From contig CAMONF010000216.1 of assembly GCA_946620335.1 (NCBI GenBank), positions 1 to 32,688 on the forward strand: DNA of 32,688 bases. Reading direction: 5' to 3'. How positions within the stretch are numbered: position 1 is the first letter of the stretch; every line of letters starts with the position of its first letter. A program made the translations under genes and the position numbers. Shown here piece by piece: positions 1 through 7,949 of the stretch. The DNA is from an uncultured Clostridia bacterium (lineage in GTDB: Bacteria > Bacillota > Clostridia > Lachnospirales > Lachnospiraceae). A model generated the notes under the pieces. It saw only the letters and a list, made by a program, of their open reading frames with translations, was not told the DNA's origin and made no database searches.

Positions 1-14
1 CCCACTTTCCTCTG

Positions 15-96
15 AAAACTGAGAGAAGGAACCGTCCTTGATTCCCAGTTTTCCGTGAAAACTGGGAAAAGGAACCGTCCCTTATTCCCACTTTTT
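15..96. repeat. Tandem direct pair of REP-like hairpin units (element a)
   Basis: Two degenerate copies of the window's palindromic unit lie head to tail, at about 15-52 and 58-96. Both carry the AGGAACCGTCC core in the same orientation, with ATTCCCA on its right and a run of A then CTG on its left. Where they meet, 44-53 and 57-66 form a perfect 10-bp hairpin around a 3-base loop. The element lies just 3' of nrdR, whose stop is at 127. Unlike the other four elements these units are in direct rather than inverted order and have diverged. The left edge may extend beyond the window. Confidence 0.75.
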
Positions 97-126
97 CACA
101 GCCGTACCAAGGCACGCCCTCTGCCA

Positions 127-576
127 TCAGCGAAGGAACTTTTTCAGTTCATCCATAAAGGTTTCTACGTCCTTGAATTCGCGGTAGACGCTGGCGAAGC
201 GGACATAGGCGACAGGATCCAGCTCTTTCATGCGGATCATGACCTTCTCGCCGATGACAGAACTCGGAATTTCCCGCTCTCCCATGTTGTAGAGCTCGTT
301 CTCCACCGAATTGACCAGCTCGGAGATGGCCTTGGCCGGCACCGGCCGCTTGTGGCAGGCCCTGACCACGCCGGCCTCCAGCTTGTTCCTGTCGAACTGC
401 TCTCGGTTCATATCCTTTTTGACCACCATGAGCGGTACGATCTCGACCTTCTCATAGGATGTGAAGCGCTTGCCGCAGGAATCGCAGAGTCTCCTCCTGC
501 GGATGGCGGTGTTGTCGTCCGCAGGGCGCGAATCGACGACCTTGGTGTTCTCCTTGCCGCAATACGGGCATCTCAT
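127..576 (-). CDS. nrdR: Transcriptional repressor NrdR
   Basis: NrdR is the zinc-ribbon/ATP-cone repressor of ribonucleotide reductase operons; it senses dATP/ATP and binds NrdR boxes. The 149-residue protein starts MRCPYCG and has the paired CxxC motifs of the zinc ribbon (CPYC near residue 3, CDSC near residue 31). An ATP-cone follows from about residue 45, including VVKKDMNREQFDRNKL. Length and architecture match the family fully. The ATG at 574-576 follows a strong ribosome binding site (AAAGGGGGAG, then ACT). It has its own promoter (649-677) downstream of palindrome b, so it is probably transcribed independently of the sugar operon. No ribonucleotide reductase gene is in the window. 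Confidence 0.97.
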   Translation of the reverse strand: MRCPYCGKENTKVVDSRPADDNTAIRRRRLCDSCGKRFTSYEKVEIVPLMVVKKDMNREQFDRNKLEAGVVRACHKRPVPAKAISELVNSVENELYNMGEREIPSSVIGEKVMIRMKELDPVAYVRFASVYREFKDVETFMDELKKFLR

Positions 577-648
577 AGTTCTCCCCCTTTCGCCGGCAGG
601 CCTCCCCAGACCCCATCGCCGGCATGTTCCGAATAATGTCCTTTATTT

Positions 649-677
649 ATGATACTTTCTGGAGTGGGAAAAATCAA
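649..677 (-). promoter_or_regulatory. Sigma-A promoter of nrdR
   Basis: Read on the minus strand, TTGATT (672-677) and TATCAT (649-654) are separated by exactly 17 bases. The site lies about 75 bases upstream of the nrdR start and below palindrome b, so nrdR can be read separately from the upstream operon. This is a motif match only. Confidence 0.6.
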
Positions 678-706
678 CCTGTTTGTGTGTGGGGGATATC
701 AGAGGC

Positions 707-789
707 AAACTGGGAATCAGGGACGGTTCCTTTTCCCACTTTTCGATTCTCGAAAAGTGGGAAAAGGAACCGTCCCTGATTCCCAGTTT
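707..789. repeat. 83-bp palindromic REP-like element (element b)
   Basis: This is a perfect inverted repeat with 40-bp arms at 707-746 and 750-789 and a 3-base spacer. Each arm holds the core AGGGACGGTTCC flanked by TGGGAA and TTCCCA. Each arm can therefore also fold alone (TGGGAA with TTCCCA, AGGGA with TTCCT, loop CGG). It differs from elements d and e at the arm ends (AAACTGGG outside, CGA next to the loop). It starts directly after the TAA (790-792) of the preceding gene. It could act as a terminator or an mRNA 3' stabiliser between the sugar operon and nrdR. Confidence 0.93.
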
Positions 790-1446
790 TTACCCTGCGA
801 GCGCGGTGATGAGTTCCTCCGCCATCTCTTCATGGGGCGAATCCAGCACTACGCCCAGGTAGCACTCTGTTCCGTCACCCGCCAGGTCCTCCCAGGCCGT
901 CTTGCCCGAAAGGTCGTAAATGTAGGGCAGCGCCGGCCCCTGGCCGCTTTCGTGGTCTTCGAAGGAAATCTCATCCGTCCACAGCATGCCCGGCGTCACG
1001 AGGAGCCTGTCCTCATTTTCCGCCGTCTCCGCTGCCGCCTGCGGCAGGACTTCCGTGAGATCCGTGAGGTACCCGTAGGCCGCATAGCTCTCCATGATGT
1101 CCTTCCGCGGACAAATGATAACATCCACCGCCCGGTTGGCCGCCAGCACCTGCAGCCGCTCCACATCCTTCCGGGCGTCGGACCGGAAGGAATCGTCCAC
1201 GATGATCTGGGCGGGTTCCGTGCCCTCACCGCTCACAGCCGCAAGCTCCTCACAAAGAGCCTCCTTCCGGTCCGCGTCCAGAGTCAGGTCGTAGACGGCA
1301 GCGTACAGCACCGTCTCCGGCCCCGGCATGAAATAATGGTAGGCAAAGAGAGCGACGACAATCAGACAGAAAATGAAGGCCACCGTCTTTAGGAAATAAT
1401 AATCCATGAAATACTGCAGCTTTTTCCCATATTTTTCCCGGAGCAT
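790..1446 (-). CDS. Membrane-anchored protein of unknown function, last gene of the sugar operon
   Basis: I do not recognise a named family. The 218-residue protein has a basic N-terminus, one hydrophobic segment at about residues 21-40 (FLKTVAFIFCLIVVALFAY) and an outside-facing domain of about 175 residues. The stretch from YAAVYDLTLDADRKEAL through DVIICPRKDIMESYAAYGYLTDLTEVLP resembles half of an extracellular solute-binding protein fold: a beta strand, a helix with a KDV.RLQ pattern, then VDVII and LTDLTE. It starts one base after the esterase stop with only a weak ribosome binding site, which suggests translational coupling. It may be an accessory of the transporter or of the DUF624 protein; that is inference. 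Confidence 0.7.
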   Translation of the reverse strand: MLREKYGKKLQYFMDYYFLKTVAFIFCLIVVALFAYHYFMPGPETVLYAAVYDLTLDADRKEALCEELAAVSGEGTEPAQIIVDDSFRSDARKDVERLQVLAANRAVDVIICPRKDIMESYAAYGYLTDLTEVLPQAAAETAENEDRLLVTPGMLWTDEISFEDHESGQGPALPYIYDLSGKTAWEDLAGDGTECYLGVVLDSPHEEMAEELITALAG

Positions 1447-1447
1447 A

Positions 1448-2986
1448 TTATTGTGCCTTACCTTCTATAGAAAACCGGTCCGTCCGGAAGGGAGCCGCCG
1501 GCAGACCTGTGCAGCCGAAGAGATTGGCGCGGCAGTAATTATGCCAGGCATACCGCACATACAGCGGATCCTGCACCCCATCAGCCGTAAGGACCACCGT
1601 ATCTGTTTCAATCTGACCCTTTGCCGGGTGGAAAATGCAGTCACTTCCCGCCAGTTCGAAGCCCTGGATTTTCTCTCCCGCAGCCTTGAGGCAGCCGCCT
1701 GTGTGGCGGAATCGGACGATGGCTCTCCCGCCGGCGAAGGTCACCTTGTCCATGACCGGCGCGTCCGCGCAGATGTCCTCCCCATAGACCTTGGCCCTGG
1801 CCTGCAGGGCCAGCCGCCGGCCGACCGTCTCCTTGTCCAGGGGATGGATGTTGTCGAACTCGCCGCAGTCGGTCAGGACCGCCAGGCCGGTATGGCGGAT
1901 GGTGGAGGCGGTTTTCATTTGCTGGTCCCGCAGCATGGCCCAGTGCCGGTCGTCGATGCCGGCTTCCCACTCGGCCTTGGCCGTGTACATGGGAAGCTGC
2001 ACGAAAAGGAAAGGCAGCGCTCTACCCCCCCAGGCCCCCCGCCACTCGGTGATGAGGGAGTACACCATCCAGTCATAGTCCGCGTACCGGGACTCGTCCT
2101 CCTCGCCCTGGTAATAGAGGAACCCGCGGATGCTGTAGGGGCAGATCCGCTCGGTCATGGTCGAGTAGAGGCCTGCGGGGCGGAAAGGTGACTGCCTTCC
2201 GGCCGGCTGGGGCCAGGGGCAGAGCCCGCACTCCTCGTTCAGGACCTCCCAGGTCACGCCCGGCTCCCGGCGGCGCCTTGCCTGCACCCGGTCGTTCCAG
2301 GCGTTCCAGTCTGCCCAGTAGGCTTCCATCTCGGCAGCATATTCCGCATCCGTCTTGTCGCCCACCAGGGCGGCATAGTTTTCCAGGTACCGCATGCCGG
2401 CGGCGGTCTTTTGCAGCTGGTTTTCGCTCATCCAGCAGCTGATGGAGGTCCCGCCCCAGGCGCAGCAGAGGATGCCCACCGGCACCTTCCGGGCAGCATG
2501 AAGATGCCGGGCAAAATAATAAGCCACCGCGCTCATCACGCCGCTCGTCTCCGGCCCGCAGACCTGCCAGGCTGAAGCGGCCTCCGCTTCCTCAAGCTCC
2601 GGACCGGTCACGGCGCATTTTGGGGTCATGTAGAACCGGATGTCCTCGCACCCGCTTTCGGCCACAGCCCGCTCGCCCTCCCAGCTCTCCGCTAGCATCA
2701 GTTCCATGTTGCTCTGCCCGCCGGCATACCAGACTTCTCCGATGGCGACGTCGGTGAAGCGGATGGTTTCATTTTCCGAGGAGAGGGTGAGGGTATAACC
2801 TCTTCCGACCGACCTCGGCGGGAGTACGGCCATGAAATATCCGGTACGGTCTGCCCGAACGGTGACGGTATCCTCCCCCAGTTGGGCAGTCACCTCCTTC
2901 TCCGCCCCGGCCCAGCCCCAGACAGGGATCGGCTTCATGCATTGCAGGACCATATGGTCTGAAAATACAGCAGCGCTCTTTAACAT
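1448..2986 (-). CDS. Sialate O-acetylesterase-type SGNH carbohydrate esterase
   Basis: This is a serine esterase of the sialate-O-acetylesterase/SGNH type that removes O-acetyl groups from sugars. From the chosen start it is about 512 residues. It has an N-terminal beta domain (FSDHMVLQ..KPIPVWGWA), the nucleophile block AGGQSNMEL with Ser at about residue 92, an LYYQGEED block, and a C-terminal NIHPLDK block holding the catalytic His. There is no signal peptide, so it acts in the cytoplasm. I chose the ATG at 2984-2986 because GAGAGGAG lies just upstream; the open frame upstream to 3076 is Arg-rich and overlaps two hairpins. Within a mannooligosaccharide operon the likely substrate is acetylated mannooligosaccharide, which is inference; sialic acid is less likely because no nan genes are present. 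Confidence 0.85.
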   Translation of the reverse strand: MLKSAAVFSDHMVLQCMKPIPVWGWAGAEKEVTAQLGEDTVTVRADRTGYFMAVLPPRSVGRGYTLTLSSENETIRFTDVAIGEVWYAGGQSNMELMLAESWEGERAVAESGCEDIRFYMTPKCAVTGPELEEAEAASAWQVCGPETSGVMSAVAYYFARHLHAARKVPVGILCCAWGGTSISCWMSENQLQKTAAGMRYLENYAALVGDKTDAEYAAEMEAYWADWNAWNDRVQARRRREPGVTWEVLNEECGLCPWPQPAGRQSPFRPAGLYSTMTERICPYSIRGFLYYQGEEDESRYADYDWMVYSLITEWRGAWGGRALPFLFVQLPMYTAKAEWEAGIDDRHWAMLRDQQMKTASTIRHTGLAVLTDCGEFDNIHPLDKETVGRRLALQARAKVYGEDICADAPVMDKVTFAGGRAIVRFRHTGGCLKAAGEKIQGFELAGSDCIFHPAKGQIETDTVVLTADGVQDPLYVRYAWHNYCRANLFGCTGLPAAPFRTDRFSIEGKAQ

Positions 2987-3009
2987 ACGCTCTCCTCTCT
3001 CAACACTGC

Positions 3010-3067
3010 CGCGCAGGAAATGTGCCCTTCTCCTGCGCGCTCTGTGCTCCCGGCGGCATTTCCGCCG
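3010..3067. other. Two intercistronic hairpins upstream of the esterase gene
   Basis: The 263-base gap between the mutase gene and the esterase gene holds two GC-rich stems: a 9-bp stem at 3010-3018 with 3031-3039, and a 6-bp stem at 3051-3056 with 3062-3067 (loop of 5). Neither is followed by a T-run, so they look more like RNA processing or stability structures than terminators. I see no gene in the rest of the gap. Confidence 0.5.
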
Positions 3068-3249
3068 TCGGATCATATAGCTATTCTACTTAACTGTGCG
3101 GCCGCCAAAGGGCTTCGTGAACCTTTCCCGCCTCACCTGGCAAAGTCATACATCCTGATGATTTTGTATCCCTCTGCCATGTTCGCCTTTTTGCAGCTTC
3201 CTCAGCCGGGAAATGAAGACCACCAATCTTGTCCGCTTCCTCCCCGGCC

Positions 3250-5016
3250 TCACTTGGCCAGCGACAGAAGTCCTTCCTTAAGGCGGGCCAGCCTCTCTTC
3301 GGCGTCCGCCTCAGAAGCCCCTTTCACGCCATAATAGAACTTGATCTTGGGCTCAGTTCCTGAAGGTCTCGCGCAGCACCAGCCGTCTTCCAGCTCATAG
3401 TAGAGAACGTTGGATTTAGGCAGAGAAAGCTTCTCCACATGCCCATCCAGGCAGTCTCTGCGGGTCCCCGCCCGGTAATCCCGAACCGCCAGGATCTTCT
3501 CGCCGCCCGGCATGGCAGCGGGCGCTTCCCGCAGGCTCTCCATGAGCCGCGCGATCTCAGCCGCGCCGTTCTCTCCCTTCAATGTGACGGAAGTCAGGCC
3601 TTCCTTGTACCAGCCGTATTTCTCATAGAGCTCCCGCATGGCGTCGATCAGCGTCATTCCCTTGGCCTTATAGAAGGCAGCGCACTCGGCCAGCATCATG
3701 ACGGCCGAGCAGGCGTCCTTGTCCCGGGCATGGGTCCCGGCCAGGCAGCCGTAGCTCTCCTCGAGGCCGAAGACATAGTGGTGGGATCCGGTCTCCTCAA
3801 AGAGGCGGATCTGCTCGCCGATATATTTGAAGCCGGTCAGGACCTCGATGAGATCCACATTCCAGTAGGCCGCGAGAGGCTTCACCATATCGGTTGTCAC
3901 AATCGTCTCCACCAGGGCAGGATTTTCCGGCATCCGGCCTGCCAGGGTGAGCTCCCGGCAAATGTATTCAGCAATCAGCATGCCCGACATATTTCCGGTG
4001 AAACTCCTGTAGCGCGCATACCCGGTATCATCCGCCTTCCCGGAAGCTTGAGGCGCAGACGGGTCCTTGACCCATATCCCAAGACGGTCCGCGTCCGGAT
4101 CCGTCGCCATCACGATGTCCGCATCCTCCCGCACGGCCTGGGCCAGCGCCAGCTTCCAGGCGGCCGGATCCTCAGGATTGGGGTAAGAAACGGTGGGGAA
4201 TTCGCCGCCCTCCGGCTTCTCCTGCTCCGGCACCACCGATACGTGGGTAAAGCCCAGTTCCCTGAGGACACGGCGGACCGGGATATTGCCTGTCCCGTGC
4301 AGCGGCGTGTAAACGATCTTGAGATTGTCCGCCTGCTCCCGGATGACTTCCGGATGAATGCTGAGGGCCTTGACAGCCGCTATATAGGCATCGTCGATCT
4401 CCTCGCCGATATCCGTCAGCAGCCCCTTGGCGCGGGCCTCCTTCTCGGACATGGCCTTGACCATATCGAGGTCGGTCACCTTGGCCACCTCCGCGAGGAT
4501 ATTCTTGTCGTGGGGCGGCGTGATCTGGGCGCCGTCCTCCCAGTAGACCTTGTAGCCGTTATACTCCCTGGGGTTGTGGCTGGCCGTGATGACGATGCCC
4601 GCCATACAGCCGAGCTGCCGCAGGGCGAAGGACAGCTCCGGCGTGGGCCTGAGGGACGTAAAACGATACGTCCGGATTCCGTTCGCGCACAGGACCAGCG
4701 CCGCCTCCATGGAGAACTCCGGGGACATCCGCCTCGAGTCGTAGGCGATGGCCACGCCCTTCCCGGCCCCGTTCTCCTTCAAAATATAGTTGGCCAGCCC
4801 CTGGGTCGCCTTGCGGACCGTATAGATATTCATCCGGTTGGTGCCGGCGCCGATGACGCCGCGCAGACCGCCGGTCCCGAATTCCAGGTCACGGTAGAAC
4901 CGGTCACGGATCTCTTCCCTGTCATCGGAAATGCAGGCAAGCTCCTCTTTCGTCTTCTCATCGTACCTGGGGTCATGAAGCCACTCCAGGTACAGTTCGT
5001 ATGCTCTGTCTTCCAT
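3250..5016 (-). CDS. Phosphohexomutase (phosphoglucomutase/phosphomannomutase)
   Basis: This alpha-D-phosphohexomutase interconverts hexose 1- and 6-phosphates. The 588-residue protein has all hallmark blocks: TASHNPREYNGYKVYW with the phosphoserine at about residue 146, the Mg-binding ATDPDADRLG, the sugar-binding FGLEESYG, and the C-terminal phosphate-binding RPSGTEPKIKFY. Its length fits the PgcA-type group. Sitting among GH130 phosphorylases that make Man-1-P, and next to a Man-6-P isomerase, its main job here is probably Man-1-P to Man-6-P. Sequence alone does not separate glucose from mannose specificity. The ATG at 5014-5016, behind AAGGTGA, is preferred over the TTG two codons upstream. 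Confidence 0.92.
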   Translation of the reverse strand: MEDRAYELYLEWLHDPRYDEKTKEELACISDDREEIRDRFYRDLEFGTGGLRGVIGAGTNRMNIYTVRKATQGLANYILKENGAGKGVAIAYDSRRMSPEFSMEAALVLCANGIRTYRFTSLRPTPELSFALRQLGCMAGIVITASHNPREYNGYKVYWEDGAQITPPHDKNILAEVAKVTDLDMVKAMSEKEARAKGLLTDIGEEIDDAYIAAVKALSIHPEVIREQADNLKIVYTPLHGTGNIPVRRVLRELGFTHVSVVPEQEKPEGGEFPTVSYPNPEDPAAWKLALAQAVREDADIVMATDPDADRLGIWVKDPSAPQASGKADDTGYARYRSFTGNMSGMLIAEYICRELTLAGRMPENPALVETIVTTDMVKPLAAYWNVDLIEVLTGFKYIGEQIRLFEETGSHHYVFGLEESYGCLAGTHARDKDACSAVMMLAECAAFYKAKGMTLIDAMRELYEKYGWYKEGLTSVTLKGENGAAEIARLMESLREAPAAMPGGEKILAVRDYRAGTRRDCLDGHVEKLSLPKSNVLYYELEDGWCCARPSGTEPKIKFYYGVKGASEADAEERLARLKEGLLSLAK

Positions 5017-5143
5017 TTTCAATCACCTTCATCCAATAACCGCCGAAAGCCCGGCAATCATGCTTGAACTCCACCTGGCAGGACCTGCCTCTCAAAGAGA
5101 TCTTCTGCATTTTTCCAGACGGCCAGGGCGCAAAGCACCTCAG

Positions 5144-5297
5144 ACCGCCGACATACCGAGCTCAGGACGGCCAAATCATTTCACTAATTGCCTGACGTCA
5201 AGGCTGCTCCAGCCGCCTCTACCGCCGGCAGACCGAGCTCAAGGCGGCCAAATCATTTCACTCATCACCTGATGTCAAGGCCGCTCCAGCTCCGCCA
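5144..5297. repeat. 77-bp tandem duplication spanning the 3' end of the DUF624 gene
   Basis: Two head-to-tail copies (5144-5220 and 5221-5297) are offset by 77 bases. They share long blocks such as CCGAGCTCA and GGCCAAATCATTTCACT and are roughly 80-85% identical by eye. The copy at 5221-5297 includes the last codons and stop of the DUF624 gene (ending LERP). The other copy lies in the spacer and still reads as a relic of that tail (LEQP, then TGA). It therefore looks like an old local duplication of the gene end. The rest of the 258-base gap to the mutase gene shows nothing further. Confidence 0.8.
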
Positions 5298-5907
5298 GCA
5301 CCGGGGCAAGTATCATCGATGACAAATAAGCACCGACCGCCTCCCCCGCAAAGACCCAGAGCCAGAAGACGTGGAAAAAGACTTCCGGCACAAGAAGGAG
5401 GAGGGCCCAGGGCAGACCATGGATCAAAAGAAGGACCAGGGTCTGCGGGAGCTTCGTCGCCGCGAGACGCCAGGCGTTGTTCATGGTGCCGCCGAAGGTA
5501 TTCTCAAAGCGGGAAAAGAGGGGGAATGCGTAGGAAAACACTGCGACAGCCCCTGCAAGGAGGACCAGACAGCATCCGTAGAGGATACTCTGCGTGCTCC
5601 TCCCATCCCCTCCGAGAATGTGGAAATCGGCCGCCAGAATACCGCCCGCCACAAGGAGGGTCAGCGTGTAGGGAAGGCTCTGCCGGAAATTTTCCTTAAA
5701 AGCCTTTATGAACTCCCGGAAAACGCTGGTCTCCCGGTCCGACAGTATCCGAAAGCAGAGTGTGTAGAGGGCGCAGGTGGAGGCCCCCACCGTGATGACC
5801 GGCAGGCTGAAGATGAGCCACAGGAGGTTCAGCTCCAGAAGGTTAAAGATGCGGGTCATCACCTCGTTAAATGGGTTGTCGCCCCGGAATAATTCTTGCT
5901 TCGTCAT
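5275..5907 (-). CDS. DUF624 (YesL-type) membrane protein
   Basis: This is a 210-residue integral membrane protein of the DUF624/YesL family, which is commonly encoded beside CUT1 sugar ABC transporters in Firmicutes and has no settled function. The opening NPFNEVMTRIFNLLELNLLWLIFSLPVITVG is typical of the family. About five hydrophobic segments are visible: residues near 22-48, 76-94, 105-125, 155-175 and 178-203. The ATG at 5905-5907 is preceded by GGAGG at a slightly long spacing of 12 bases. Its 3' end lies inside a 77-bp duplication. It is presumably part of the mannooligosaccharide operon; a role in transporter assembly or sensing would be inference. Confidence 0.88.
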   Translation of the reverse strand: MTKQELFRGDNPFNEVMTRIFNLLELNLLWLIFSLPVITVGASTCALYTLCFRILSDRETSVFREFIKAFKENFRQSLPYTLTLLVAGGILAADFHILGGDGRSTQSILYGCCLVLLAGAVAVFSYAFPLFSRFENTFGGTMNNAWRLAATKLPQTLVLLLIHGLPWALLLLVPEVFFHVFWLWVFAGEAVGAYLSSMILAPVLAELERP

Positions 5908-6095
5908 GATCGTCGGTTTCCTCCCATGGCTGCAGGCCTGCGGCGCAAGTCACGTCGGCGCCGCATTCCTCATCTTATTTCTCTTTCTTCCGCTCCAGTC
6001 ACGATCTTCCTGACTATAGCCGCCGGCTCATATTGCAGACCGGCAGCTCCAATCAGACAGCTTCGCTTCTTCTCTCTTACCGTCCTTAGCCGTGC

Positions 6096-7946
6096 TCACA
6101 GGTTTGCCGCTCCGATCAGACCGGCGTCGCTGCCCAGGACCGCCGTCTTCAGCTCAGGCAGCTTCCCCTGGTTGCCGCCGAAGGCGTCCTCGGAAATCAT
6201 CTCCATGATGGGTCCGCTGAGCTCCCCGGCATATTCGGACAGAAGTCCGCCGAGAATGATCATCTGGGGCCGGAACATATTGACGATGTTGACGATGCCC
6301 TGCCCCAGCATCAGCGTGTACTGCTCCAGGACCTCCTGCATGGCGATGTCCCCCTTCCGGGCGCCGTCGAAGATTTCCTTCGCCGTCACATCCCGGCCGG
6401 CGGCCTGGGACCCGGAGCGCAGAAGCGCAGGCAGGGAGACGTAGGCCTCGAGGCACCCCTTTCTGCCGCAGGTACACTGGCGGCCGTTGACACGGATCAC
6501 CTGGTGCCCCAGCTCACTGCCGCCCATGATGCCGCCCTCGAAGATCTCGCCCTTCAGGATGATGCCGCCGCCCACGCCGTTGCCCAGCGTGAACATGACC
6601 ACGTCGCTGACGTCCTTGCCGGCGCCGGCGGCCGCCTCACCCAGGGCGGCGCAGTCCGCGTCGTTGGCGATCCGCACCGGGCAGGGAATCACTTTGCCGA
6701 ACTCCGAGGCCAGAGGCACGTCTTCCCAGCGGAGGTTGTTGGAGTAGATCACCCGGCCCTCCCGCCGGTCGATGGTGCCCGGGACGCCGACGCCCACGCC
6801 GATACACTGGTCCAGCGGGACTTCATTTTCCGCGAGGAGGTCCAGGGTGTTCTGGGCGGCCTCGCCGATGGTCTCCAGCGGCGCCTTCTTTCTGTCCAGC
6901 GGATACCGCTTGTGGGCGATCAGCTCGTTCCTGTCCCCCACGAGGCCGATCCGGACCTCGGAGGAACCGATGGTCACGCCCGCCCGAATGGGGCTGGCCT
7001 TCTCCCGGATGGTCGTGAGGAGCGCGTCGCAGCAGCCCTCGATCTGCCAGTCGCCGCAGCCGGCGGGCAGGAAGAGGGAATCTCCCTTCCGGTAGGTGAC
7101 CTTCTCGCCCTTGTTGCTGATGGTACCCTCCCCGTCCAGAATGAGGATGCTGAGGAAGGAGGTGTCATAGACCGTTCCCTGCATCCGATAGGTCAGGTTC
7201 CCGTCCAGGTAAAGCTTGTCCACAGTAAAATAATCACAATCCGCGACGTGGGGGTATCCGCTCCCCCGCCTCACGATGGGGACCCGGTTGGTCACAGCCA
7301 GGGCCTTCTCGATATGGAGGTCTCTCTTCCGTCCGTCCTTCCCGACCCGTCCGTAGTCGTAGACGCGGTAGGTCACGTTGGAGTTCTGCTGGATCTCCGC
7401 GATGAGGATGCCCTTGCCGATGGCGTGGAGGGTGCCCGACTCGATAAAGAGCGCGTCGCCCTTCTGTACAGGGACCGCGTTCAGGACCTCCAGGAGGGTG
7501 TTCTCCCGGATCCGCCGGGCGAATTCCTCCCGGGAGATTTCCTGGCGGAAACCGTAGTAGAGGAAGGCTCCGGGCTCCGCGTCCAGGATATACCACATCT
7601 CGGTCTTGCCGTACTGGCCCTCATGCTGGAGGGCGAAGCCGTTGCCGGGATGGACCTGAATGGAGAGATTGTCCCTGGCGTCGATGAACTTGGTCAGGAT
7701 TGGGAAGTCCCGAAAGCGCCGGCAATGGGTGCCCAGCACTTCCCGCCCGTTCCGGTCAATGTATTCCTGGAGGGTCAGGCCCGCGTAGGGGCCGTTTTCG
7801 ATGACGGAAGGTCCGTCCGGATGGCAGGATACCTCCCAGGCCTCGGCGCAGACCGGTCCGTCGTAGTCAACGTTGTATTCTTCCACAAGCCGGTGGCCGC
7901 CCCAGAGATAGTCCTTGCAGGCCGGCTTCAGCTTCAGTATGGCCAT
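6096..7946 (-). CDS. manA: Mannose-6-phosphate isomerase fused to a ROK-family sugar kinase
   Basis: This is a 616-residue two-domain enzyme. Residues 1 to about 315 are a class I phosphomannose isomerase (Man-6-P to Fru-6-P), with zinc ligands Gln97 and His99 in IQVHPG, Glu116 in GKTEMWYIL and His174 in GTLHAIG. Residues from about 320 to 616 are a ROK kinase with catalytic Asp429 (ANDADC), a GNGVGGGI loop, and the ROK zinc site His481 with Cys491, Cys493 and Cys498. The usual N-terminal ATP loop DxGGT is replaced by TIGSS (residues 325-329), so kinase activity is less certain than isomerase activity. The ATG follows GGAGGTGACAG, which overlaps the GH130 stop. The fusion would couple phosphorylation of released mannose or glucose with entry into glycolysis. 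Confidence 0.93.
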   Translation of the reverse strand: MAILKLKPACKDYLWGGHRLVEEYNVDYDGPVCAEAWEVSCHPDGPSVIENGPYAGLTLQEYIDRNGREVLGTHCRRFRDFPILTKFIDARDNLSIQVHPGNGFALQHEGQYGKTEMWYILDAEPGAFLYYGFRQEISREEFARRIRENTLLEVLNAVPVQKGDALFIESGTLHAIGKGILIAEIQQNSNVTYRVYDYGRVGKDGRKRDLHIEKALAVTNRVPIVRRGSGYPHVADCDYFTVDKLYLDGNLTYRMQGTVYDTSFLSILILDGEGTISNKGEKVTYRKGDSLFLPAGCGDWQIEGCCDALLTTIREKASPIRAGVTIGSSEVRIGLVGDRNELIAHKRYPLDRKKAPLETIGEAAQNTLDLLAENEVPLDQCIGVGVGVPGTIDRREGRVIYSNNLRWEDVPLASEFGKVIPCPVRIANDADCAALGEAAAGAGKDVSDVVMFTLGNGVGGGIILKGEIFEGGIMGGSELGHQVIRVNGRQCTCGRKGCLEAYVSLPALLRSGSQAAGRDVTAKEIFDGARKGDIAMQEVLEQYTLMLGQGIVNIVNMFRPQMIILGGLLSEYAGELSGPIMEMISEDAFGGNQGKLPELKTAVLGSDAGLIGAANL

Positions 7947-7949
7947 CTG

